Positions 8,767 through 17,294 of a DNA stretch of 64,000 nt are shown here, piece after piece. The stretch comes from Streptomyces catenulae (GTDB lineage: Bacteria; Actinomycetota; Actinomycetes; Streptomycetales; Streptomycetaceae). Every line of letters begins with the position of its first letter. Within the stretch, counting starts at the first letter, position 1. The stretch is from the NCBI RefSeq assembly GCF_000718015.1, contig NZ_JODY01000003.1:1-64000 (forward strand). The letters are read 5' to 3'. The translations under genes were made by a program, and so were the position numbers. The notes beneath the pieces are model-generated. The model ran no database searches. It worked only from the letters and a program-made list of their open reading frames with translations, and was not told the origin of the DNA.

Positions 8767-9690
8767 ATGGATCTGCGTATTTTCACGGAGCCTCAGCAGG
8801 GGGCTTCCTACGACACCCTTCTCACCGTCGCCAAGGCCACCGAAGACCTCGGCTTCGACGCCTTCTTCCGCTCCGACCACTACCTCGCGATGGGCAACTC
8901 CGACGGTCAACCCGGCCCGACGGACGCCTGGATCACCCTGGCCGGTCTCGCCCGCGAGACGCGGCGCATCCGCCTCGGCACCCTGATGACCGCCGGTACC
9001 TTCCGGCTGCCCGGTGTGCTGGCGATCCAGGTCGCCCAGGTCGACCAGATGTCCGGCGGCCGCGTCGAACTGGGCCTGGGCGCGGGCTGGTTCGAGGAGG
9101 AGCACAAGGCGTACGGCATCCCCTTCCCCAAGGAGAAGTTCGCCAGGCTGGAGGAGCAGCTCGCGATCGTCACCGGACTGTGGGGCACGGCGGCGGGCGA
9201 GGAGTTCTCCTACGACGGCACGCACTACCAGCTGACCAAGTCGCCCGCGCTGCCCAAGCCCGCCCAGCACAAGCTCCCGGTGCTGATCGGCGGCCACGGG
9301 GCGACGCGCACACCGCGGCTCGCCGCGCAGTACGCCGACGAGTTCAACATCCCGTTCGCATCCCTCCAGGACAGCGAGCGCCAGTTCGGCCGGGTGCGGG
9401 CGGCGGCGGAGGCGGCCGGACGCAAGGGCGACGACCTGGTGTACTCCAACGCCCTCGTCGCCTGTGTCGGCAAGGACGACGCCGAGGTGGCGCGCCGTGC
9501 GGCCGCCATCGGGCGGGAGGTGGACGAGCTGAAGGCCAACGGTCTGGCCGGTTCGCCCGCCGAGGTCGTCGACAAGATCGGGCGGTACGCCGAGATCGGT
9601 GCCTCCCGCGTCTACCTCCAGATGCTGGATCTGGACGACCTCGACCACCTGGAGCTGATCTCCGCCCAGGTGCAGTCGCAGCTCGGCTGA
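8767..9690 (+). CDS. LLM-class F420-dependent oxidoreductase
   Basis: A 307-residue TIM-barrel protein of the bacterial luciferase-like family that uses coenzyme F420 (or FMN) for hydride transfer. The N-terminus MDLRIFTEPQQGASYDTLLTVAKATEDLGFDAFFRSDHY, the RRIRLGTLMTAGTFRLPGVLAIQVAQVDQMSGGRVELGLGAGW core (residues about 75-120) and the later LPVLIGGHG strand match the TIGR03560-type subgroup. Start ATG at 8767 follows GGAG at short spacing; an upstream GTG in frame is possible. It has no operon partner and the substrate is unknown. Assignment to the superfamily is firm. Confidence 0.88.
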   Translation: MDLRIFTEPQQGASYDTLLTVAKATEDLGFDAFFRSDHYLAMGNSDGQPGPTDAWITLAGLARETRRIRLGTLMTAGTFRLPGVLAIQVAQVDQMSGGRVELGLGAGWFEEEHKAYGIPFPKEKFARLEEQLAIVTGLWGTAAGEEFSYDGTHYQLTKSPALPKPAQHKLPVLIGGHGATRTPRLAAQYADEFNIPFASLQDSERQFGRVRAAAEAAGRKGDDLVYSNALVACVGKDDAEVARRAAAIGREVDELKANGLAGSPAEVVDKIGRYAEIGASRVYLQMLDLDDLDHLELISAQVQSQLG

Positions 9691-9815
9691 GCCCTGCGGT
9701 CGCCGCACCGGACCGGGATCCGGGGCACGGCGACCGCACCGGGCACAGGGGGCCGTCGGCCCGGCGGGTCACCGCCGGTCGGCGGCCCTCGTGCCGTTGG
9801 CGTGCCGCCCGGGGT

Positions 9816-9851
9816 GTGCGGCGGGGCGTGCGGCGGGGCGTGCGGCGGGGC
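9816..9851. repeat. Three tandem copies of a 12-bp unit
   Basis: GTGCGGCGGGGC is repeated three times without change, followed by a partial fourth copy (GTGC). It is a microsatellite-like run in non-coding DNA. Confidence 0.8.
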
Positions 9852-10008
9852 GTGCCCTCAACTTCCGGGGCGGTCGGTCATCGCGGTCCGGGGCCCGGTG
9901 GGCGCGGTCCGGCACGGCCGTTCGCCGGGCGCCGGGTGAGGAGCGCGGACCGCCGGGCCGTGCGGGCGTTTCGTCGCCGCCGTCCATATGGTGCTTTGCC
10001 GTAATCGT

Positions 10009-10066
10009 CGTCAACCTGACGCCTCGCCGGACGGGTTTTCACGGCCCGTGAGGCGCCAAGTTGACG
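10009..10066. other. Long imperfect hairpin in non-coding DNA
   Basis: Nested inverted repeats: CGTCAAC (10009-10015) with GTTGACG (10060-10066), CGCCTC (10020-10025) with GAGGCG (10050-10055), and ACGGG (10031-10035) with CCCGT (10045-10049), closing a nine-base loop. This gives 18 base pairs interrupted by one internal loop and one bulge. It is about 320 bases after the oxidoreductase and 640 before arcA, too far from either to be an obvious terminator, and has no U-tract. Confidence 0.6.
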
Positions 10067-10703
10067 GCGGCTCGACGGAGGGCGGCGGCGCGCCGGTGGG
10101 CCCGATCGCCGTACCGGAATCCCGCCGCGCGCCGCGCCGGAGCCCGGCGGAGACGCTCCGGACCCCGGACGGAAGGGGCACAGGCGGGAAACCTGAGGCG
10201 AACGGAACCGGCCATGGAGGAGACCGCGGGCGGCCCGTGAACGGCGCGGCCCGGGCGGTCGCACGGGCCTCGGGCGCCCCTCGCGCAGCCCGTCCGTGGG
10301 CGCTCCGTGAGCCGCTTCGGCGGCCCCCACGGGAGGCGTCCGAGCGGTGTTCGCGGCGTCGCCACTGAAAAGATCCCGTTCTCCGCGGCACCGCACCGGC
10401 GCACCGATCGGGCGGGCGCAGGCACCGGGGAGCAGCGCCGACGCCGAACGGCGGTGCGGAGCGTACGCCTGGGAGGGGGCCCGGCGCTCACGCGGTGCAC
10501 GGCGCCAGGAGCGGAGCGCGGCGCGGACACCCGGCGCACGGAGTCTCCGGCGCGCCCCCTGGGGAACGCGCCCGCGCGGGTCCGGCCGTGCCCTCATGCC
10601 GACTCGGGGAACACCCCGACGCGTCCCCGAGCCGTACCCCCACTTCTCCCCCGAATCGCGCCCGTGGCGTTCCCCGCGGGGCGGAAGCGGCCAAGATGGA
10701 GAG

Positions 10704-11939
10704 ATGGGATTCCAAGTCGATTCCGAGGCCGGGCGGCTGCGCCGCGTCATCCTGCACCGTCCCGATCTGGAGCTGAAGCGGCTGACGCCGACCAACAAGG
10801 ACGCGCTCCTCTTCGACGATGTGCTGTGGGTGCGCCGGGCGCGGGCGGAGCACGACGGGTTCGCCGATGTGCTGCGTGACCGCGGGGTGGCGGTGCATCT
10901 CTTCGGTGATCTGCTGGCCGAGACGCTCGACCTGCCCGCCGCGCGCGAGCTGGTCCTGGACCGCGTCTTCGACGAGAAGGAGTACGGCCCGCTCGCCACC
11001 GATCATCTGCGGGCCGCGTTCGACGGGCTGCCGGTCGAGGAGTTGGTCGAGGCGCTGGTCGGCGGGATGACGAAGCGGGAGTTCCTGGAGCGGTACCCGG
11101 AGCCCACCTCCGTCCGCTTCCATGTGATGGAGCTGGACGACTTCCTGCTGGGCCCGCTGCCCAACCATCTCTTCACCCGTGACACCTCCGCCTGGGTCTA
11201 CGACGGGGTGTCGGTCAACGCCATGCGCTGGCCGGCCCGGCAGCGCGAGACGGTGCACTACGAGGCGATCTACGCCCACCATCCGCTCTTCCGCGACGAG
11301 GACTTCCACATCTGGTCGCAGGGCCAGGCGGACTATCCGTCCACCATCGAGGGCGGTGACGTGCTGGTGCTCGGCAACGGCGCGGTGCTCATCGGGATGA
11401 GTGAGCGGACCACGCCGCAGGCGGTCGAGATGCTGGCCAGAGGGTTGTTCGCCGCGGGATCGGCCCGCACCATCGTGGCGCTGGACATGCCCAAGAGCCG
11501 CGCCTTCATGCACCTCGACACGGTCATGACCATGATCGACGGCGACACCTTCACGCAGTACGCGGGGCTCGGCATGCTCCGCTCGTACACCATCGAGCCG
11601 GGTGGCGGCGAGGGCGATCTCAAGGTCACCGACCATCCGCCGGAGCACATGCACCGCGCGATGGCGGCGGCGCTCGGGCTGAGCGACATCCGGGTGCTCA
11701 CCGCCACCCAGGACGTCCACGCCGCCGAGCGGGAGCAGTGGGACGACGGCTGCAACGTCCTCGCGGTGGAGCCGGGCGTGGTGGTCGCCTACGAGAGAAA
11801 CGTCACGACCAACACCTTCCTGCGCAAGCGCGGCATCGAGGTCATCACCATCCCGGGCAGCGAACTGGGCCGTGGCCGGGGCGGTCCGCGCTGTATGAGC
11901 TGTCCGGTGGAGCGCGACGCCATACCGGGCACGGCCTGA
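10704..11939 (+). CDS. arcA: Arginine deiminase
   Basis: Converts L-arginine to citrulline and ammonia, the first step of the arginine deiminase (ADI) pathway, in the cytoplasm. The protein is 411 residues, normal length. Family marks: [20 protein letters not shown] at the N-terminus, [10 protein letters not shown] and GGDVLVLG in the core, and the C-terminal GGPRCMSCP, in which the first Cys (residue 397) aligns with the catalytic nucleophile. The ATG at 10704 matches the usual N-terminus. It is followed by argF and an amino-acid permease on the same strand, as expected for catabolic use of arginine. No carbamate kinase gene is nearby. Confidence 0.95.
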   Translation: MGFQVDSEAGRLRRVILHRPDLELKRLTPTNKDALLFDDVLWVRRARAEHDGFADVLRDRGVAVHLFGDLLAETLDLPAARELVLDRVFDEKEYGPLATDHLRAAFDGLPVEELVEALVGGMTKREFLERYPEPTSVRFHVMELDDFLLGPLPNHLFTRDTSAWVYDGVSVNAMRWPARQRETVHYEAIYAHHPLFRDEDFHIWSQGQADYPSTIEGGDVLVLGNGAVLIGMSERTTPQAVEMLARGLFAAGSARTIVALDMPKSRAFMHLDTVMTMIDGDTFTQYAGLGMLRSYTIEPGGGEGDLKVTDHPPEHMHRAMAAALGLSDIRVLTATQDVHAAEREQWDDGCNVLAVEPGVVVAYERNVTTNTFLRKRGIEVITIPGSELGRGRGGPRCMSCPVERDAIPGTA

Positions 11940-11954
11940 GGCGGCCCGGCCGCG

Positions 11955-11987
11955 GGGCGCCGCCCGGCCGTTACCGGGGCGGCGCCC
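11955..11987. terminator. Stem-loop after arcA
   Basis: GGGCGCCGCC (11955-11964) pairs perfectly with GGCGGCGCCC (11978-11987), loop of 13 bases, 16 bases after the arcA stop. There is no U-tract, which is usual for streptomycete terminators. Confidence 0.7.
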
Positions 11988-12193
11988 GATTAGGCTCCGT
12001 GCGGGTCCCGGCCCGGCTCCGGCCGTTCCCCGGCCATCCCTCGGCTCGCCCGGGGCCGCTCCCGCGTCCGCCCGGGGCCTGCCCCCCCGGCCCGCCCGGG
12101 ACCCGCTCCCGGACCGCTCCGCCCCGTCCGCAGGCATCCGGACCGGCCGTCGCCGGGCGCGCCGAGACGGCTCCGGCATCCCACCTCTGAATA

Positions 12194-12216
12194 GTGATAC
12201 GGCGGCTCGTATACAC
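12194..12216. promoter_or_regulatory. Inverted repeat in the argF promoter region
   Basis: GTGATACG (12194-12201) and CGTATACAC (12208-12216) are inverted copies apart from one extra base. They lie about 60 bases before argF in an AT-richer patch after the arcA terminator. It is a candidate operator for an arginine- or oxygen-responsive regulator; it does not closely match the ARG box I know. Confidence 0.35.
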
Positions 12217-12277
12217 TTCCAGAATTCGTTGTCCGAAACACACCCTCGTGCCCCGATGCCGTGAACCAGGAGTCACC

Positions 12278-13282
12278 ATGGCGATAGATCTCACCGGCCG
12301 CCACTTCCTCAAGGAGCTGGACTTCACCGCCGAGGAATTCCGCGGCCTGGTCGACCTGGCGGCCGAGCTGAAGGCCGCCAAGCGCGCCGGGACCGAGACC
12401 CAGCGGCTGCGCGGCCGCAACATCGCCCTCATCTTCGAGAAGACCTCGACCCGCACCCGCTGCGCCTTCGAGGTCGCCGCCGCCGACCAGGGCGCCTCGA
12501 CCACCTACCTCGACCCGTCCGCGTCCCAGATGGGCCACAAGGAGTCCGTCCGCGACACCGCGCGGGTGCTGGGCCGGATGTTCGACGGCATCGAGTTCCG
12601 CGGCAACGCCCAGGCGGACGTCGAGGAGCTGGCCGCGCACGCCGGTGTCCCGGTGTTCAACGGTCTGACCGACGACTGGCACCCCACCCAGATGCTCGCC
12701 GACATCCTCACCGTCGTCGAGCACGGCGGCGGCCGCCCGCTGACCGACACCGCCTTCGCCTACCTCGGCGACGCCCGCTACAACATGGGCAACTCCTACC
12801 TCGTCACCGGCGCCCTGCTCGGCATGGACATCCGGATCGTCGCGCCCCGCCTGCTCTGGCCTTCCGACGAGGTCGTGGCCCAGGTCCACGCCCTCGCCGC
12901 GGCCAGCGGCGCCCGCATCACGCTCACCGAGGACGTCGCCGAGGGCGTACGCGGCGCCGACTTCGTGACCACCGACGTCTGGGTCTCCATGGGCGAGCCC
13001 AAGGAGGTCTGGGACGAGCGGATCGCGCTGCTCTCCCCGTACGCCGTGACCATGGACGTGCTGCGGGCCACCGGCAGGCCGGACGTGAAGTTCCTGCACT
13101 GCCTGCCCGCCTTCCACGACCTGGGCACCGCGATCGGCCGGGAGATCCACGCCCGCCACGGACTGACCTCGCTGGAGGTCACCGACGAGGTCTTCGAATC
13201 CGCGCACTCCGTCGTCTTCGACGAGGCGGAGAACCGCATGCACACCATCAAGGCAGTCCTCGTCGCCACCCTCGGCCGCTGA
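12278..13282 (+). CDS. argF: Ornithine carbamoyltransferase
   Basis: Interconverts citrulline plus phosphate with ornithine plus carbamoyl phosphate. The protein is 334 residues, normal length. The carbamoyl-phosphate loop STRTR is at residues 57-61 ([12 protein letters not shown]) and the ornithine-site motif HCLPAFHD near residue 272. ATG at 12278 has AGGAG five bases upstream; an in-frame GTG further up is not needed. Next to arcA it is best read as the catabolic enzyme of the ADI pathway, although the fold cannot separate catabolic from biosynthetic forms. A terminator follows directly. Confidence 0.94.
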   Translation: MAIDLTGRHFLKELDFTAEEFRGLVDLAAELKAAKRAGTETQRLRGRNIALIFEKTSTRTRCAFEVAAADQGASTTYLDPSASQMGHKESVRDTARVLGRMFDGIEFRGNAQADVEELAAHAGVPVFNGLTDDWHPTQMLADILTVVEHGGGRPLTDTAFAYLGDARYNMGNSYLVTGALLGMDIRIVAPRLLWPSDEVVAQVHALAAASGARITLTEDVAEGVRGADFVTTDVWVSMGEPKEVWDERIALLSPYAVTMDVLRATGRPDVKFLHCLPAFHDLGTAIGREIHARHGLTSLEVTDEVFESAHSVVFDEAENRMHTIKAVLVATLGR

Positions 13283-13294
13283 CGACCGCCGCCC

Positions 13295-13319
13295 GCGGGG
13301 TGCGCCCGGCGCACCCCGC
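13295..13319. terminator. Stem-loop after argF
   Basis: GCGGGGTGCG (13295-13304) pairs perfectly with CGCACCCCGC (13310-13319) around a five-base loop, 12 bases after the argF stop. It separates argF from the permease, so the permease probably has its own promoter. Confidence 0.8.
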
Positions 13320-13480
13320 ACCGCATACCCATACGCACAAATGGGCGATCATGCAGTCATAGCGGTTACCATCGACCGCTCACGGGAAAACCGGCCCACC
13401 GGCCGCCACCCGTTCTCCGCCCGCCGGACTCGACCAGCACCGGCAGCGCGCCCCGCACCACCAGAGATGAGAACCACCCC

Positions 13481-15010
13481 ATGCGCCCGTCCGCATCCCC
13501 CCGCCCGTCCCAGGCGCGGCGCACACCGCTCGCCGCCCGCCCCGTGCTGCGCATCAAGTCCCCCGATGCGCTCCTCGCCGAATCGGGCACGGACCTCGAC
13601 GGCAACGGCCTCACCCGCAGCATGGGCCTCTTCCAGGTCGTCTGCTTCGGCATCGGCGCGATCGTCGGCACCGGCATCTTCGTCGGCCTCTCCGACACCG
13701 TCGCCCACGCCGGTCCCGCCGTCCTCATCTCCTTTGTGCTCGCCGCGCTGACCTGCGTCTTCACCGCCTTCTCCTTCGCCGAGCTGGGCGGCGCGATACC
13801 GGTGTCCGGCAGCTCGTACTCCTACGCGTACGCCACCCTCGGCGAGCGGACCGCGTTCCTCGTCGGCTGGTGCCTGCTGCTGGAGTACGGCGTTTCGGTG
13901 TCGGCGGTCGCGGTCGGCTGGGGCCAGTACCTCAACGAACTGCTCGGCAGCCTCACCGGCTGGGAACTGCCCGCCGCGCTGGCCAGCCCGCCCGGTGACG
14001 GCGGCATCGTCAACATCCCGGCGGTCGTCGTGATGCTGCTCGCCGCGACGCTCCTGGTGCGGGGCATCCGCGAGAGCGCCCGTGCCACCGCCGCCATGGC
14101 CGTCCTGAAGATCGTGGTGCTGCTGCTCTTCTGCGGTATCGCCCTCTCCGCCTTCCGCGACGGCAACCTCACCCCGTTCGCGCCCGAGGGCGTCGCCGGG
14201 ATCACCTCCGGCGCCTCCGTCGCGTTCTTCTCGTACATCGGCTTCGACGCGATCACCACCGCGGGCGAGGAGGTCAAGAACCCGCGGCGGAACATCCCGC
14301 TGGCGATCATGATCTGCATCGGCGTGGTCACCGTGCTCTACTGTCTGGTCGCCCTCAGCGCCATCGGCGCGCTCTCCGCCGGGGACGTCGCCGACAAGCC
14401 CGCCGCGCTCTCGCTGATCGTCAACCACGTCACCCACTCCGCCGTCGGCGGCGGGGTGATCGCCTTCGGCGCGGTCGTCGCCATCGCCTCCGTCGTCCTG
14501 GCGGTCATGTACGGCCAGACCCGCATCCTGATGTCGATGTCGCGTGATGGCTTGATCCCGAGGGTCTTCGCCCGGATCTCACCCCGTACCGCCACGCCCG
14601 TCGCCAACACCTGGATCGTCGCGGTCGTCTTCGCGATCCCCGCGGCCGTCGTCCCGCTCGACGTGGTGATGAACCTGACCACCATCGGCACCCTGTCGAT
14701 CATGGCCGTGGTGAACATCAGCGTCATGGTGCTGCGCCGCACCCGCCCCGGTCTCGCCCGCCGCTTCCGGGTCCCGCTTTTCCCGCTCAGCCCGATCCTC
14801 GGCATCGCGTTCAGCATCTATCTGATCTACGGCACGGGCCGCGCGACCTGGCTGGAGTTCGCCGGATTCCTCGTCGTCGGCGCGATCGTCTACGCGTGCT
14901 ACGGACGCCGCCACTCCCGCCTGCGGGACGCCGGGGAGGCGGCGCCGGACGCGGCGGGCGCACCGTCCGTCGAGGAGGCGCACCGCTCGGAGCCCGCGCC
15001 CCTGAGCTGA
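13481..15010 (+). CDS. APC-family amino-acid permease (cationic amino-acid type)
   Basis: Secondary transporter of 509 residues with about 12 hydrophobic segments and the APC signature GIGAIVGTGIFV near residue 57. It shows the CAT-subfamily pattern of a conserved IGFDAITTAGEEVKNPRRNIP loop (about residues 245-265) and a C-terminal WLEFAGFLVVGAIVYACYGRRHSRLR. Position after arcA and argF suggests arginine/ornithine import or exchange for the ADI pathway; this is inferred. A second permease of the same type occurs at 54111. The ribosome site is weak (AGAGATGAG), so the exact start is less sure. Confidence 0.88.
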   Translation: MRPSASPRPSQARRTPLAARPVLRIKSPDALLAESGTDLDGNGLTRSMGLFQVVCFGIGAIVGTGIFVGLSDTVAHAGPAVLISFVLAALTCVFTAFSFAELGGAIPVSGSSYSYAYATLGERTAFLVGWCLLLEYGVSVSAVAVGWGQYLNELLGSLTGWELPAALASPPGDGGIVNIPAVVVMLLAATLLVRGIRESARATAAMAVLKIVVLLLFCGIALSAFRDGNLTPFAPEGVAGITSGASVAFFSYIGFDAITTAGEEVKNPRRNIPLAIMICIGVVTVLYCLVALSAIGALSAGDVADKPAALSLIVNHVTHSAVGGGVIAFGAVVAIASVVLAVMYGQTRILMSMSRDGLIPRVFARISPRTATPVANTWIVAVVFAIPAAVVPLDVVMNLTTIGTLSIMAVVNISVMVLRRTRPGLARRFRVPLFPLSPILGIAFSIYLIYGTGRATWLEFAGFLVVGAIVYACYGRRHSRLRDAGEAAPDAAGAPSVEEAHRSEPAPLS

Positions 15011-15059
15011 CCCGTAGGGGGCCGGGGCCGCCCCGCGGGCGGTGGCCGGTCCCCGGGGC

Positions 15060-15677
15060 TCAGACCGCGGCGCGTGCCTCGCTGCCGCGCGGCTCCAGGT
15101 GGCTCAGCGCGCCCGCCGTCGCGAGCCCCGGCAGGGTGTGCTTCCACAGCGTGGTGACCCGGTCCGGCAGGTCGTTACGGTCGCTCGCCGCCAGCGAGAA
15201 CAGCTGCACACCGAAGTACGACGAGACGAAGAACTCCGCCGCCCCCTCGGGCGAGACGCCGGGCAGCAGCTCGCCGTTCTCCTTGGCGTCCGAGAACATC
15301 CGCACGATGATGTCGATCCACGCCTGGTACGGCACCAGCGGTTCCTCGCTGAACGTCGTCTCCAACGCGATCCGGGTACCGGCCTGGAGCAGCGGGTCGT
15401 CCCGCAGGGCCACCGCCACCTGATGCGTGAAGTCGATCGCGTCCTGGAGCCGGGACTCGCTGACCTTCTGGTCGAAGTGCTGGGTCTGCTCCATGATCAC
15501 CGCACGGGCCAGCGCGTGCTTGGAGGAGAAGTGGAAATACAGCGCGCCCTTGGTGACACCGGCCCGCTGGATGATCTCCGCCATCGTCGCGGCCTCGTAT
15601 CCGCGGACGCCCATCACCTGCGCCGCCGCCTCAAGGACCGCACGCCGTGTGCGCACTGCGCGTTCCTGCTTGACCAC
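15060..15677 (-). CDS. TetR-family regulator, gamma-butyrolactone-receptor-like
   Basis: A 205-residue protein starting GTG at 15677 with GGAGG upstream. Residues about 8-55 are a TetR DNA-binding domain (TRRAVLEAAAQVMGVRGYEAATMAEIIQRAGVTKGALYFHFSSKHALA), closest in style to ArpA/ScbR-type receptors: the KGALYFHF turn and a C-terminal ligand domain with a Trp in the central part (YQAWIDII). Such proteins release DNA on binding a gamma-butyrolactone or related signal. No AfsA/ScbA-type synthase is in the window, so this could be an orphan or pseudo receptor. It is transcribed in the same direction as the related gene at 16252. Confidence 0.83.
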   Translation of the reverse strand: MVKQERAVRTRRAVLEAAAQVMGVRGYEAATMAEIIQRAGVTKGALYFHFSSKHALARAVIMEQTQHFDQKVSESRLQDAIDFTHQVAVALRDDPLLQAGTRIALETTFSEEPLVPYQAWIDIIVRMFSDAKENGELLPGVSPEGAAEFFVSSYFGVQLFSLAASDRNDLPDRVTTLWKHTLPGLATAGALSHLEPRGSEARAAV

Positions 15678-16251
15678 CGATCGCCCTCCGTCTGCTCTCG
15701 TGGAGTTGTTGTGCCCGAGTGCGCCCGTCGCACGTGGCGGGGGTCTCGTTCCGCATCATAAGGATCCAACCGCTCGGTACGGCCCGGGAATCGGTGCCGG
15801 TCCGTGCGTCACGGAGCGCAATCGTCGCACCGGGCGACCCCCGCCGTTCACCCTCGCCCGCCTCGCCGTTCACCGTCGTGTCCGATGTGTCGCCCCTCCC
15901 ACCGGCCCGCCCGTGGGGGAGCGCTGCCGCCCTGTCGGGGAGTCGGTCCGCACCCCTGGGACCTGCGTAATTACCGGCGCGTAGGCGGGAGAAGGGCGGT
16001 GCGGCGGTGACGGAGGGCTGTCCGGCGGGCCGTTGGGCGGCGGCGTCGCCGGGCCGCCGGGGCGGAGCGGTACGGGGTGCGGATACCGGTGGGAAGGGCG
16101 TGGATCCGTACGTCCGGTTGACGCACGGTGAAAATGTCCAACACCCCGGGGGTTGGCGGAAATTCATCGCCGTCGGTGTCTGACGGGTCTGACGGCTCGA
16201 ACGGGACGGGCCGTTCAGGGGCTGCCGCCCGGGGTGTGGGGGCCGCGCGGT
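15678..16251. other. Intergenic region between two TetR genes
   Basis: About 570 bases with no convincing gene. Near its right end an inverted repeat (16138-16156) may end the 16252-16851 transcript. I looked for an autoregulatory element in front of the 15677 start and did not find a clear one. Confidence 0.4.
16138..16156. terminator. Possible stem-loop downstream of the second TetR gene
   Basis: CCAAC-A-CCCC (16138-16147) pairs with GGGG-GTTGG (16148-16156), nine base pairs with one bulged A and almost no loop. About 95 bases beyond the TetR stop on the minus strand. It could instead be an operator. Confidence 0.35.
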
Positions 16252-16851
16252 TCAGCTCGCGGCGGGGGCCGGGACGGCGACGGGGGCGTTGGGGAGGAGC
16301 GTCCAGACGTCGGCGAGCGCCGCCTCCGCCCACCAGGCGGGGTCCTCGTAGCCGAGGTGCAGCAGGCCCACCACGACCGACGTCAACAGCTGTGCGGTGC
16401 GGCGCGGTTCGATTTCCGATCGCGAAGCGCCACCGGCGCCGCCGGTCATCGCCTTGTCGAGGAAGAGCGCGTACCAGCGCCGCTCCAGCGAGGTGATCTC
16501 CAGCCCCGGTGCGGTCTCCGGGCGCAGGCGGAGCCCCGCGCGCAGCACCGGGTCGCTCTCCACCCGCAGGAACAGCTCCGCGGCGAAGTCCTGTACGGCG
16601 GTGCCGATCGGCTGCGGGGAGCGGATCAGACCCTCCTCGATGTGCTGGAGGGTGCTCAGCGCCGTGTCGCGCACCGCGAGGGTCAGGTCGTCCTTGGAGG
16701 TGAAGTGGAAGTAGAGCGCACCCTTGCTCAGCCGGGCCCGCCGGCTGATCTCGACCATCCCGGCAGCGGCCACCCCTTTCTCCAGGAAGGTCTCGGCGGC
16801 CGAGCGGATGAGCGCCTGGCGGCTCTGGATGGCGCGATGCTGCGTGGGCAC
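16252..16851 (-). CDS. TetR-family regulator, gamma-butyrolactone-receptor-like (second copy)
   Basis: A 199-residue protein starting GTG at 16851. The DNA-binding domain spans about residues 7-55 (SRQALIRSAAETFLEKGVAAAGMVEISRRARLSKGALYFHFTSKDDL), again with the KGALYFHF turn of the ArpA/ScbR group. The C-terminal ligand domain has a Trp (RRWYALF) and an AWWAEAAL segment. An ARE-like palindrome about 50 bases upstream suggests autoregulation, usual for these receptors. With the neighbour at 15060 it may be a receptor/pseudo-receptor pair, but the signal is unknown and no synthase is nearby. Confidence 0.83.
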   Translation of the reverse strand: MPTQHRAIQSRQALIRSAAETFLEKGVAAAGMVEISRRARLSKGALYFHFTSKDDLTLAVRDTALSTLQHIEEGLIRSPQPIGTAVQDFAAELFLRVESDPVLRAGLRLRPETAPGLEITSLERRWYALFLDKAMTGGAGGASRSEIEPRRTAQLLTSVVVGLLHLGYEDPAWWAEAALADVWTLLPNAPVAVPAPAAS

Positions 16852-16902
16852 GGTGTCCGTCCCGTCTCTAGTGCGGCTGCGAGCTGGCAGGACAGTCTAC
16901 TG

Positions 16903-16929
16903 AGAAAACCAACCATGCGGTTCTGTATG
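16903..16929 (-). promoter_or_regulatory. Candidate autoregulatory element (ARE) for a butyrolactone receptor
   Basis: AAAACCAACC, three bases, CGGTTCTGTATG: two inverted half sites built around AACC and GGTT, as in AREs bound by ArpA/BarA/ScbR-type receptors. It lies 52-78 bases before the GTG of the second TetR gene, next to a TAGACT hexamer that could be its -10 box. Confidence 0.5.
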
Positions 16930-17070
16930 GGGTTCCGGAATGGCCGGTATGGGGTGCGTGGCGTCGCATATCGTTCGCCCGTCCGGCCGTGGGAAAATGG
17001 TTGAAGAGCCCACGATTTCCGTGTGGGGCCTGGGATCACGCGGGTGAGAGCCTTCTGGGACGGGAGTGCA

Positions 17071-17104
17071 TTGACAAACAGCGCAGACGGTTTTTAAATC
17101 TGCG
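17071..17104 (+). promoter_or_regulatory. Sigma-70-type promoter overlapped by an operator-like repeat
   Basis: TTGACA (17071-17076), 17 bases, TTAAAT (17094-17099): a perfect -35 and a fair -10 for the major streptomycete sigma factor. CGCAGA (17082-17087) and TCTGCG (17099-17104) are perfect inverted repeats straddling the -10, placed where a repressor would block RNA polymerase. The next start codon is about 195 bases downstream, so the mRNA would have a long leader. Confidence 0.6.
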
Positions 17105-17294
17105 AAGGCGGTAAACGGGATCCTCCTCTTCCGTGGTGACCGCCACGGCGGTGGCGCACCGCGTCGGGACAGCGGTGTGCCACGGAGGACCCTCCCCAGC
17201 CGTCGCCCGTCGTCGACCGCGGGCCACCGGGACCAGCCGGACGGCCACGCTCCCCAGCCAGTGCACCCATCGGAATCCGGAAAGGTCTCCAGCC

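Larger units (their letters stand above)
9691..10703. other. Gene-poor region of about 1 kb
   Basis: Frames crossing this stretch are Arg/Pro/Gly-rich with no ribosome sites and no recognisable domains. It holds a short tandem repeat (9816-9851) and a large hairpin (10009-10066). The bases just before 10704 carry the arcA start region. It is the longest non-coding gap in the window. Confidence 0.5.

Noticed and set aside
9878..10999. Minus-strand open frame of 373 codons in the gene-poor region
   Set aside because: Arg/Pro/Ser-rich, no ribosome site, and it runs into the arcA gene in antisense.
15001..15060. Stem-loop between the permease and the first TetR gene
   Set aside because: Only a 6-bp CCGGGG/CCCCGG pairing with a large loop; too weak to annotate as a terminator.
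16997..17047. A 16-codon frame beginning ATG GTT GAA GAG upstream of the HAD promoter
   Set aside because: No ribosome site and no conservation evidence; too short to support.
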